Source of the DNA: a virus
Reading direction: 5' to 3' (one strand)
DNA length: 55,791 nt
Virus record (IMG/VR): IMGVR_UViG_3300047476_001434
Span: 1 to 55,791 of that record
A program made the position numbers and the translations under genes. The notes below the pieces were generated by a model, which had not been told where the DNA came from, made no database searches, and worked only from the letters and a program-made list of their open reading frames with translations. Of this stretch, positions 40,296 to 49,500 are shown one piece after another; position 1 is the stretch's first letter; each line of letters starts with the position of its first letter.

Positions 40296-40889
40296 TTACT
40301 GAATTTTTTTTATTTTGGTAACTTTACCCTCAAAAATATGTTTACCGACTTTAAATGAGAACACATCATTAGTTTTTGATGTCGATTCAATAAGTAATCC
40401 ATTTTCTTGTAAAACTTCTGTAACGGTTTCCCTAACTATAGATGAGATAACATTCTTTAATTCACCCATGTTTACATTAGAATTGTGTGAGGATGTTTTT
40501 CTATCCGTTAATTCTTCATTAATTTGTTTACCATTAGTACCCATTAATCTAGCCGCCTTTTCTACTAATTCGTTAGACAACGTTGGACCTGACATAGAGT
40601 TTGGTTGAGATATTGGGTGCTCAATCATAAGTTGTTTGATTTCATCAGGTAATTTTGAACTCATGATTCTATCTAAAGTAGGAGTCTCATGATTTGGAAT
40701 CTGTTTAGGTTGTTCCATCATAAGTTCTTGAGGTAAATTATATTTAGCTTCAGGAACATTATAATTATCAACTTCAGGGGACATCATATTAACCCCCGAA
40801 TTGTTACCGCTTCTCGGTAAGTTATTGTGGATATCCATCATTTTTTTAGATATCACCAATTTTTGCATTAAATCATTTTCATTTAACAT
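40296..40889 (-). CDS. Unknown protein, Asn/Met-rich
   Basis: 197 aa. The N-terminal half is disordered and rich in Asn, Pro and Met. A helical segment (LKNVISSIVRETVTEVLQEN) precedes a small beta end (FSFKVGKHIFEGKVTKIKKI). It reads like an uncharacterised protein of T4-type phages. Last gene before the minus-strand terminator; start overlaps the WYL gene by 1 nt (TAATG). Function unknown. Confidence 0.62.
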   Translation of the reverse strand: MLNENDLMQKLVISKKMMDIHNNLPRSGNNSGVNMMSPEVDNYNVPEAKYNLPQELMMEQPKQIPNHETPTLDRIMSSKLPDEIKQLMIEHPISQPNSMSGPTLSNELVEKAARLMGTNGKQINEELTDRKTSSHNSNVNMGELKNVISSIVRETVTEVLQENGLLIESTSKTNDVFSFKVGKHIFEGKVTKIKKIQ

Positions 40890-41293
40890 TATTGTAAGTT
40901 TTGTTCTTCATTATCAAATTTTGCGTTTATAACAACTCTTTTCATACTTCTATCACCTCTATGGTTATATCCTGGTTTTGGAGTTATAAATTTTTCAGCC
41001 GTCGGATTGAATGATAGTATTTTATCAACTCTGAATAATCTCCACCCTGGTAAAGGTTGTTCACCTTTATAGGCCGTGTGAGACGACCCTTCCTCATCCC
41101 ATGCTCTTAATACAGGATTATCGGCCTTGCTATAACCAAAACAAACAGGTTCAATTGTTCTTAACCCTCTACCCCCAGGTTCGTCACCGTCATAATAGAT
41201 TACTATTTTTCTTTTATTCTTAATAGCATCGACAATAGACTCAATTGAGGCTACTTCTAAAATAAGTGACTTTGCTATGTTGTAAAGTTTCAT
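40889..41293 (-). CDS. WYL-domain-like protein
   Basis: 134 aa. The N-terminal short helix (MKLYNIAKSLILEV) is like the amphipathic leaders in the window. Residues ~18-98 have the WYL-domain pattern: IVDAIKNKRKIVIYYDGDEP, LRTIEPVCFGYS, VLRAWDEEGSS, GWRLFRVDKILSF. WYL domains bind nucleic acids or nucleotides and often sit in transcription regulators or defence proteins; here there is no HTH, so it is a single-domain form. Could regulate transcription or sense a ligand during infection (inference). Confidence 0.62.
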   Translation of the reverse strand: MKLYNIAKSLILEVASIESIVDAIKNKRKIVIYYDGDEPGGRGLRTIEPVCFGYSKADNPVLRAWDEEGSSHTAYKGEQPLPGWRLFRVDKILSFNPTAEKFITPKPGYNHRGDRSMKRVVINAKFDNEEQNLQ

Positions 41294-41589
41294 TAAGCTG
41301 ATGGTGTTGTATAAGGTTTGTTAGGTTGATATTCATTAATTACTATTTCCGCCTTTCTTTCTATTATATCCTGTACCGCACCTGCGTTTTGATTATAAAC
41401 ATCTAAAAATCCTCCAGTTCCTTTTCCTTGGATGTCACCATCGGCAATTGCATCAGGGTTTACTGATGAATATTCATTTGCGGTTCTTTTATAATCATTT
41501 TTAGGTAATAATTTTGCTCTTTCGGCCTCGGCGATTGAACTAAGGTCGTTTTTAGGTTGGTCAAAATTTAATGGTTCATTTACTGCCAT
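41293..41589 (-). CDS. Small unknown protein
   Basis: 98 aa, polar, mostly unstructured with a Gly-rich turn (QGKGTGGFLDVYNQNAG) and a helix (VQDIIERKAEIVINEYQ). The INE in the last helix resembles the prohead-protease site. It overlaps the WYL gene by 1 nt. Unknown function; possibly a structural peptide. Confidence 0.6.
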   Translation of the reverse strand: MAVNEPLNFDQPKNDLSSIAEAERAKLLPKNDYKRTANEYSSVNPDAIADGDIQGKGTGGFLDVYNQNAGAVQDIIERKAEIVINEYQPNKPYTTPSA

Positions 41590-41591
41590 AA

Positions 41592-42062
41592 TTAAATTAT
41601 TTTTCTAATTAAATCATTTATGCGTTTTAAGCTTTCTGTTATTTCTAAATCATAATATTCGGTATTTGTATTATGACTTTTAGAAGGTCTATTTAAATTA
41701 TTAATACCTTCTTTATCATGTTGAGATATGAATTGATTAGGTAAAACCTCAGACCTATTTTGTTTAATACTATCCACACCATCTCTCATGGTTGTCAATG
41801 TATTATCAACCCAATTTTTCACATAATGTCCACCATTCAAAATAAATGGTAAATCATTTTCATGACCGTTAAAAGAATCAAACCAATTTTTCATTCTTTT
41901 AAGTTGTTGATATGTTATCTCACCTTTATCTCTAAGTTCTTTATTTCTTCTATATCCCTCAGTATTATCATCGGCTCCTGTCGCAGCATCATGACATTGT
42001 TGTAGATAAGTAACAACATCTTCAGGTATAGAAACTTTATGTCCGTATAAATCTTTATTCAC
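41592..42062 (-). CDS. Unknown protein with C-terminal amphipathic helix
   Basis: 156 aa from a GTG at 42062, overlapping the upstream gene by 8 nt. The middle has NKELRDKGEITYQQLKRMKN and a WFDSFNGHENDLPFIL segment. The end ITESLKRINDLIRKII resembles the amphipathic leaders found at the N-termini of other proteins here. No family recognised. Confidence 0.6.
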   Translation of the reverse strand: MNKDLYGHKVSIPEDVVTYLQQCHDAATGADDNTEGYRRNKELRDKGEITYQQLKRMKNWFDSFNGHENDLPFILNGGHYVKNWVDNTLTTMRDGVDSIKQNRSEVLPNQFISQHDKEGINNLNRPSKSHNTNTEYYDLEITESLKRINDLIRKII

Positions 42063-42888
42063 TTGTTTTTAAAATATTAATTAATTTAGATAGACTAATA
42101 CCTTCTTTTTCTGCTATTTTTTTAATTGATTGTAAATTCTTAACTAAAATTTTACTAACACCATTTTCCTTAGTTACAACATCGGAATGGTCCTTACTTT
42201 TTTTTGTTAGAATATCCTCAACCATTTTAACCATTTTTTGTTTTTGAGCTTCTTCTAACGAATCCTTTTCAACCAATCGTTGTTTAAGTTTCCCCTTTTT
42301 TCTTTTTTGGCCTTTAATTTTTCCAAAGTCTTCAGTTCTCTCAACAGGATTACCAACCCCCATATCGGCCAAAGTTTCTACACTATCTTTAAAGTCCATG
42401 TCTTTAGTCTCTTCATACCCAAAAGCATCTGAAAAATCAATCTCTTTTACTACGTCACCATCTTTCTCCTCACTCTCACCATAATAAACACGATAACCTC
42501 TTGTTACAGGGTCGTTAGTTATTCTTGCCATTACAACTGTTTGGTCCATAGTTTTCCTTGGGTGTAATCTCATGTCTAACACTGGAATACTCGAGTCTTT
42601 AAAAGTCCCATCATCCCCAATCAATTCATTTATTTCTTCAGGGTTATCCATATTTGATAATTCCTTCTCGATATCGGATTTTTTAACTCTATCTTTTCTA
42701 TTTAAGAATTTTTGTATTAATGACTTAATTTTTTTCTCGTCTCTTTTTTTAAAATCTTTTCTAATATCAGTTTTTCTAGATTCAGTTAATGTGTCGGCAA
42801 TAGAATAATAAAGTGATATTTTATCACCTCTATCCTTTAGAAAAAAATAACAATTATTATTAAAGTATTCTTTATTAAAATTAATCAT
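42055..42888 (-). CDS. Unknown Lys-rich protein
   Basis: 277 aa, rich in Lys, Asp and Glu. The N-terminus has LYYSIADTLTESRKTDIRKD, the middle is a small globular segment (VVMARITNDPVTRGYRVYYG), and the C-terminus is helical (KKIAEKEGISLSKLINIL). It is first of the minus-strand run and starts 13 nt after a GTATTTAT motif. Function unknown. Confidence 0.62.
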   Translation of the reverse strand: MINFNKEYFNNNCYFFLKDRGDKISLYYSIADTLTESRKTDIRKDFKKRDEKKIKSLIQKFLNRKDRVKKSDIEKELSNMDNPEEINELIGDDGTFKDSSIPVLDMRLHPRKTMDQTVVMARITNDPVTRGYRVYYGESEEKDGDVVKEIDFSDAFGYEETKDMDFKDSVETLADMGVGNPVERTEDFGKIKGQKRKKGKLKQRLVEKDSLEEAQKQKMVKMVEDILTKKSKDHSDVVTKENGVSKILVKNLQSIKKIAEKEGISLSKLINILKTSE

Positions 42889-42901
42889 GACTTTTTTATC
42901 A

Positions 42902-42909
42902 ATAAATAC
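42902..42909 (-). promoter_or_regulatory. Late-promoter-like motif variant GTATTTAT (minus strand)
   Basis: 13 nt before the ATG at 42888. Paired with a divergent copy 11 nt away at 42921. Confidence 0.5.
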
Positions 42910-42920
42910 TTCGTTTTAAT

Positions 42921-42928
42921 GTATTTAT
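42921..42928 (+). promoter_or_regulatory. Late-promoter-like motif variant GTATTTAT (plus strand)
   Basis: 11 nt before the ATG at 42940. Together with 42902-42909 it makes a compact divergent promoter region. Confidence 0.5.
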
Positions 42929-42939
42929 CATAAAAAAAG

Positions 42940-45783
42940 ATGGCGAGTCAAAATATAAATCAATATGTAAGGCAAAATCTATTCCCAAAACTTTCTTTGG
43001 ATACTCACGACATGTCCTTAACATCTGATGAATTGGATTTTAACCAAGAGGTGGTTTTTTCACCTTATTTAATCGCACAAACATATGGGGATAAGCTACC
43101 CATTAATATAGATATTAATAATACCGAAACAGTACAAAACTTAGTTTTAACTTATAAAAATTATAACACCAACAATATTTTTGTTTCTCAAAATTATTAT
43201 AACCCTGATAAAAAAGATTTAAATTGTTTTACCGCAGAAACCTCGTGTGATATTGGACTTACAGGTATTGATAACGGACTTGTTAATAAAATGACAGGGG
43301 AAACAATAACATTTACAAATGGGTTATTACCCGACAGTTCAAAGTTTGATAGGTTAAGTTTTGATAGAAGATTTAAAATGTTCCAAGTAACGGGTTATAC
43401 TAACACACCTAATGTAAGATTTTCAGGTTTTCAAAATACTGTTTTATATGAAGTTGTTAGTAAAAGCAACCCTCAAGTTGGTAGATACCATGAATTATAT
43501 GGTGGTTTCTATCAAGGGTTTTATAAATTACACGGATACGACTACGACATTTTTCCTGAAAGAATGAATAAGGGTTGGTCAGTTGAGGTGATTTTAAAAC
43601 CTAGATTATTTAACGAGTACGTGCCAGGACCTGGTGAAACAAATTTAAATTTAATATATCCTAATAATAAAAATACGTTTTTTTATTTTGGTACAAGAGC
43701 GGAAAATAAATTTTATCATCACGCTGACGGTACACCAAATTGTTTTACAGGTTATACTAGAGTTACTACACCTCTAACGGGTTTAAGTACTTGTGCTTGT
43801 TGTAACACGGTAATTAAAAATAGTAGATGTATATACGTTTATCCTCCTAGGTCTAAAGATGGTAAACATGACCCACATGTAAACTATGGTTGTGATAAAT
43901 GTGGAGGACTTAAAAACATACAACTTTCATGCGGATGCGGTTGCGATAAACCTCAATGTGAAAATTGTGGATGGGAATGTCAGACGCACGATTGTCCTCC
44001 GATTCCATCACCAACACCTACACCAACCCCAACACCTACACCGACAGGAAATGGTTGTATTGTAACACCAACATGTACCCCGACGTGTACAACATGCGAT
44101 GATTGTTCGGATTGTTTAGATTGTAAAACTACAGGGTTTACCTCTATAGAAGATACTTGTGAAAAAGACCCTTTATACGATTCTATGTCAAACGCGTTTT
44201 CATTAAGATTATGTGGTGACCCAAAAAACCCACAAATTGGTGTTAGAGTTTTAAGGTTTACTGGCGACTGTACAACCACGGGTAATTGTGAAACAAGTGG
44301 TACGTCATATACCACGGGTTATACTATAACCGATATCTGTACTCCCCCAATATACCCAAGATGTGAAAAAGAAAATCCTGCGTGGTTAGAGGAAGAACAT
44401 TGGTTCCAAGTGAATGTTGTATGGGAAAGATATACATGGTTGGATTATTGTGATTTAAAATACAGGGGAGGGTTAGGAGATATAACAAAACAAGTTTATT
44501 TAGAGTCCTTGGCAAATAACTCAACATCTTTAATCACAGTACCATACACCCACCCAAATTCAAAAGTCGCGGAAAAAATTGACCTTGTTAATTTAAATGA
44601 AAAATGGTTGATTGAGGGTAATATGAGAAAGGGTAGATTAAAAATTTTTATAAATGGTAAAATATTCTACACTATTGAAGATTTTGAAGAATTGATTCCG
44701 AGAGCATTAAATACTGATAAAGAACGACAAATCGGAGTTCCATTTAATATTTCTTGGGGAGGAGGAACACAAGGTCTTAGAGAGAACCTAACATTTTCAT
44801 CAACAACATTACCTTATGGACCTTATATTCAGGACCCTGAATGTTTTCCTGTAAACGACTTAACAGGTACAACATTTAATGGTTTAAAAACTAATATTTT
44901 AATTGAACAGAATTTTGCGGGTACTTTTGATGGTGGAATATCTCAATTTAGAATGTATGTAGAGCCTTTGTCGGCACCTGAAGTTAAACACAATTTTAAC
45001 TTATTGGTTGGTAAATTTGACATGTTTAATCCCGATTGCCCTGATTGTTCGACAATAGTTTGTAAACCTGACGATATAACTTACATCATAAGTGGAGAAT
45101 CGACTACAACAACTACCACATTAAATGACATTTTACCATTAGGTAGGGTTTATGTTGAAGATAGTAGAGATAAAAACTACTTAATTGAGAATAAATTATC
45201 TTTAGGGTTTACTACATTAAAGTATAAATATTGGGAATCAAATGAGTGGAATGGGAATCAAGGAAATACCCCACAGTGTGTAGGTTACGCTTGGTCTCAT
45301 TGGATTGAGGATGGTCCAGTAAAACATGGAGGGGTACCACCAATTGTAAACCCAACTACAATATATAGGGAAGCTCAAAAAATAGATGAATGGGTGGGTG
45401 AAAATTATGACGGAACATCAGTTAGAGCGGCCGCAAAATATCTTAAAAATACAAACAAAATTAAGGCTTATTTGTGGACTTACGATATTAATGTTTTAAT
45501 AACCACTGTTTTGACTAAAGGACCCGTAGTTGTTGGTACAAATTGGTATTCATCGATGAGTTATCCTGATAAAAATGGTTTAATAAAAACTACAGGTAGA
45601 ATTGTTGGTGGACATGCTTATGTAATAAATGGGGTTGATACTATTAAAAAACAATTTAGAATAAAAAATAGTTGGGGTACGTCTTGGGGTAAAAACGGTC
45701 ATGCGTTTATATCGTTTAACGATATGAATAGATTAATAAAACAGAACGGTGAAGTTTGTTTGGCCGTTGAAAATAATTTTTAA
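42940..45783 (+). CDS. Lectin-like virion protein with C-terminal papain-type cysteine protease
   Basis: 947 aa. The first ~690 residues look like a phage structural protein carrying a concanavalin/LamG-like domain (GWSVEVILKPRLFNEY, FYFGTRA; later RKGRLKIFINGKIFY and GGISQFRMYVEPLSAPEV). It is interrupted by a Cys-rich insert and a short PTPTPTPTPT stretch (about 44010-44045). The C-terminal ~200 residues form a C1A papain-like protease with all key residues: oxyanion Q774, nucleophile C780 in NTPQCVGYAW (Q-x5-C as in papain), H892 in GGHAYVING and N910 in IKNSWGTSWG. No signal peptide is visible. Targets may be host surface proteins or other virion proteins. It leads an operon with the two Pro/Thr-rich genes. 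Confidence 0.85.
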   Translation: MASQNINQYVRQNLFPKLSLDTHDMSLTSDELDFNQEVVFSPYLIAQTYGDKLPINIDINNTETVQNLVLTYKNYNTNNIFVSQNYYNPDKKDLNCFTAETSCDIGLTGIDNGLVNKMTGETITFTNGLLPDSSKFDRLSFDRRFKMFQVTGYTNTPNVRFSGFQNTVLYEVVSKSNPQVGRYHELYGGFYQGFYKLHGYDYDIFPERMNKGWSVEVILKPRLFNEYVPGPGETNLNLIYPNNKNTFFYFGTRAENKFYHHADGTPNCFTGYTRVTTPLTGLSTCACCNTVIKNSRCIYVYPPRSKDGKHDPHVNYGCDKCGGLKNIQLSCGCGCDKPQCENCGWECQTHDCPPIPSPTPTPTPTPTPTGNGCIVTPTCTPTCTTCDDCSDCLDCKTTGFTSIEDTCEKDPLYDSMSNAFSLRLCGDPKNPQIGVRVLRFTGDCTTTGNCETSGTSYTTGYTITDICTPPIYPRCEKENPAWLEEEHWFQVNVVWERYTWLDYCDLKYRGGLGDITKQVYLESLANNSTSLITVPYTHPNSKVAEKIDLVNLNEKWLIEGNMRKGRLKIFINGKIFYTIEDFEELIPRALNTDKERQIGVPFNISWGGGTQGLRENLTFSSTTLPYGPYIQDPECFPVNDLTGTTFNGLKTNILIEQNFAGTFDGGISQFRMYVEPLSAPEVKHNFNLLVGKFDMFNPDCPDCSTIVCKPDDITYIISGESTTTTTTLNDILPLGRVYVEDSRDKNYLIENKLSLGFTTLKYKYWESNEWNGNQGNTPQCVGYAWSHWIEDGPVKHGGVPPIVNPTTIYREAQKIDEWVGENYDGTSVRAAAKYLKNTNKIKAYLWTYDINVLITTVLTKGPVVVGTNWYSSMSYPDKNGLIKTTGRIVGGHAYVINGVDTIKKQFRIKNSWGTSWGKNGHAFISFNDMNRLIKQNGEVCLAVENNF

Positions 45784-45786
45784 TTA

Positions 45787-46503
45787 ATGGGTCAGTCAAT
45801 TATAATAAAAAGTATAAATTATGATGGGGAATTAGCAAATGTTTTATTTAAACCATCAAGAATTGATGATGTGATTAATTTGGGTAACGTTACCCTACCA
45901 TTTGAGTTTAATCCATCAATTTTAACACCGTCTTTAGAGATTTACGGCGATTACACTATTTTTATTATCGATGATAATTGTACTTATTATTTACATGTTC
46001 CTGAAGTAACACCAACACCGACACCGACTCAAACACCTACAAAAACACCAACACCGACTCAAACACCTACTCAAACACCGACACCATCTTATGACCCATG
46101 TAAGGTTCCTACCTCAACACCAACACCGACCAATACCTCAACACCAACACCGACCAATACCCCAACACCAAGTGCAACATGTACAAATCCTTGTGGTTGT
46201 CCTGAACCTAGTAAAACACCTAAACCTACAAAAACCCCTACTCCGACACCATCGTATAATCCGTGTGCGACTCAAACACCGACTCCAACCCCTACCAATA
46301 CTCAAACACCGACCCCAACTCCAACCAATACTCAAACACCGACCCCAACTCCAACCAATACTCAAACACCGACCAATACTCAAACTCCAACTCCTACCTT
46401 TACTCCTACACCATCTTTAGTAACTTATTATATATTAAGTGAATCAGGAGACCCAATTGTTTCCGAGGATAATAATTATATAATGCCTGAAAATGGTGTG
46501 TAA
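45787..46503 (+). CDS. Pro/Thr-rich fibre-type protein
   Basis: 238 aa. A beta-type N-terminal domain (~1-75, [35 protein letters not shown]) is followed by ~135 residues of PT-repeats with a few Cys pairs ([16 protein letters not shown]). A short C-terminal end reads [19 protein letters not shown]. Starts 3 nt after the protease-fibre gene. The composition resembles mucin-like O-glycosylated linkers. Probably a small virion fibre or adaptor for the long stalk protein of the next gene (inference). Confidence 0.7.
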   Translation: MGQSIIIKSINYDGELANVLFKPSRIDDVINLGNVTLPFEFNPSILTPSLEIYGDYTIFIIDDNCTYYLHVPEVTPTPTPTQTPTKTPTPTQTPTQTPTPSYDPCKVPTSTPTPTNTSTPTPTNTPTPSATCTNPCGCPEPSKTPKPTKTPTPTPSYNPCATQTPTPTPTNTQTPTPTPTNTQTPTPTPTNTQTPTNTQTPTPTFTPTPSLVTYYILSESGDPIVSEDNNYIMPENGV

Positions 46504-46520
46504 TGATAAGTATATAATAG

Positions 46521-49500
46521 ATGATTCAATCAATAGAAATAACAGGGGCAACTGGTATTGGACCTTATGATATAGAGGTATGTGACATTACATTGTCGTT
46601 ATGTATACCTATTGCATCGGGAGTTAACATACCCCCAACATATACTTTTAATTTACCACCTGAACTCTCAGGTTCCACTCAAGTTATTGTCAGGTTAACC
46701 GATACTAATGGATGTCCTTGTTTAGAGGTATGTCCTTGTCCAATAATTGAGCCGACACCTACAGTTACTCCGACAGTTACACCAACAATGACTGTTAATT
46801 GTAATTGTATTGAGTTTGATAATGTTGACTTGATAGAACACTCAATATCTTTTGTTGATTGTTATGGTAATAATATCGATACAATAGTTCCTCCTGAAAC
46901 ATCATTAAGTTTTTGTGGTAAAGACCCTTCGGTTGATGACCCCATAGTAATAGTAACTATTGGTGATTTTTGTGTTGATGGAGAATGTCCTCCACCACCC
47001 CCAACCCCTACAAATACTCTTACTCCGACAAACACTCTTACTCCGACAGTTACACCAACAAAAACATTAGTTCCTTTGGTTGGGTATTTTCAGGATTGTT
47101 GTGACCCTTCAAATATTATTATTATTTCCACAATACCATTTACTTATTACCCTTTAAGTGGTGTTTACTACGTTGAGAGTACGGGATTTAATGGTTGTGT
47201 CACGTCAATCAGCCCAACATATTCACCGAATGCTTATATACATATTAATGCAACCTCATTTAGTTCATGCCCTGATTGTGAATTAATATATCCTTGTCCA
47301 ACACCAACACCTACAGTTACATCAACAAATACTGTCACACCAACAGTGACTCCGACAATTACTGAAACTCCAACTAACACCCCAACTCAAACGGCAACCC
47401 CAACTATAACCCCAACAGTAACTCCTACAGTAACTTCAACACAAACAAACACGCCAACATCAACTTTAACATCTACACCAACGGTTACCATTACCCCAAC
47501 TGTTACAAATACTAATACCCCAACTGTTACAAATACTAAAACACCTACTAAAACACCTACAGTTACACCTACAGTTACAAGAACTCAAACCGTAACACCA
47601 TCACCTACGGTTACTAAGACTCCTTCGTTAACTCCAAGTGTTACAAACACACCAACAAACACGATTACACAAACTGTTACTAACACCCCAACTAATACTA
47701 TTACTAACACCCCAACAGTTACTCCAGGGATTTCCCCAACTACAACACCTACTAAAACTGTTACGCCAACTAAAACCCCAACTAAAACTCCTACACCTAC
47801 AAGAACACAAACTAAAACACCAACCCCAACTAAAACTCCTACACCTACAAGAACACAAACTAAAACTCCTACTGTTACACCAACAAATACTAAAACACCT
47901 ACTGTTACACCGACAAATACTAAAACGCCAACTAAAACCCCTACACCGACAAGAACTCAAACTAAAACACCTACCGTCACACCTACGAACACTAAAACGC
48001 CAACTAAAACTCCAACTGTTACACCTACAAATACTAAAACTCCAACTAACACTGTAACTCCTACGATAACTAGGTCGAATACGCCTACTGTTACTAACAC
48101 TCAAACAAATACACCAACAATTACCCCAACAATATCATTAACCCCAACCATAACCCCAACAATTACTGAAACACCAACAGTAACACCTACAATATCATTA
48201 ACACCAACAATTACATCTACAGTTACAAATACTGTAACACCTACTATTACAAGGTCAAACACTCCTACAGTAACTCAAACACCAACAGTAACTCCGACAA
48301 TTACTGAAACCCCTACTAATACCCCAACAGTAACTAAAACTAACACTCAAACTCCAACCGCAACACCAAGTCAAACTCCTGAAATAACATCAACCCCAAC
48401 CGTGACACCGACGCCAACAAATACAATTACACCGACAGTAACTCCAACCGTAACCCCAACATTGACAAATACCCCAACAGAAACTCCAGCACAAACATCA
48501 ACGCCAACAAAAACAATAACACCCACAAAAACAAATACCCCAACTGTGACACCTACAGTAACTCCGACAGAAACACCTACTCAAACGCCTACACCAACAG
48601 TAACATCCACTAATACTCCTACTAACACAATAACAGTAACTCCAACTATATCATTAACACCCACTAACACTGAGACTCCGACTAACACCCCTACTCAAAC
48701 AGTAACGCCAACTATATCATTAACACCTACTAACACTGAGACACCAACTAACACCCCTACTAGCACTGTTACCCCTACAATATCATTAACACCAACCAAT
48801 ACTCAAACTCCAACCAATACTCAAACCCCAACTAATACTCAAACACCTTCGGTTACTCCAACAATATCATTAACCCCAACTAATACTCAAACCCCAACGG
48901 TTACCCCCACAATATCATTAACCCCAACTAATACTCAAACCCCAACTAATACTCAAACACCTTCGGTTACTCCAACAATATCATTAACTCCTACTAATAC
49001 CCCAACCCCTACAATATCATTAACACCCACAAAAACGGTTACGCCAACAATATCATTGACTCCTACTAATACCCCTACTAAAACTGTTACACCTACAATA
49101 TCATTGACTCCTACTCGAACAGTAACCCCAACGGTTACTCCTACAATATCATTGACCCCTACCAATACTCAAACTCCAACCAATACTCAAACACCTTCGG
49201 TTACTCCAACAATATCATTAACACCGACTCAAACTCCAACACCTACAGTTACTCCTACAATCTCACTTACGCCTACAATATCATTAACCCCAACTAATAC
49301 TCAAACCCCTACTAATACCCCTACTAAAACGGTTACACCAACTATATCATTAACCCCAACTAATACTCAAACCCCTACTAATACCCCTACTATATCATTA
49401 ACCCCTACTAATACCCCTACTAAAACTGTAACACCTACAATATCTTTAACCCCAACAAGAACTGTAACACCAACGGTAACTCCAACCATATCATTGACTC

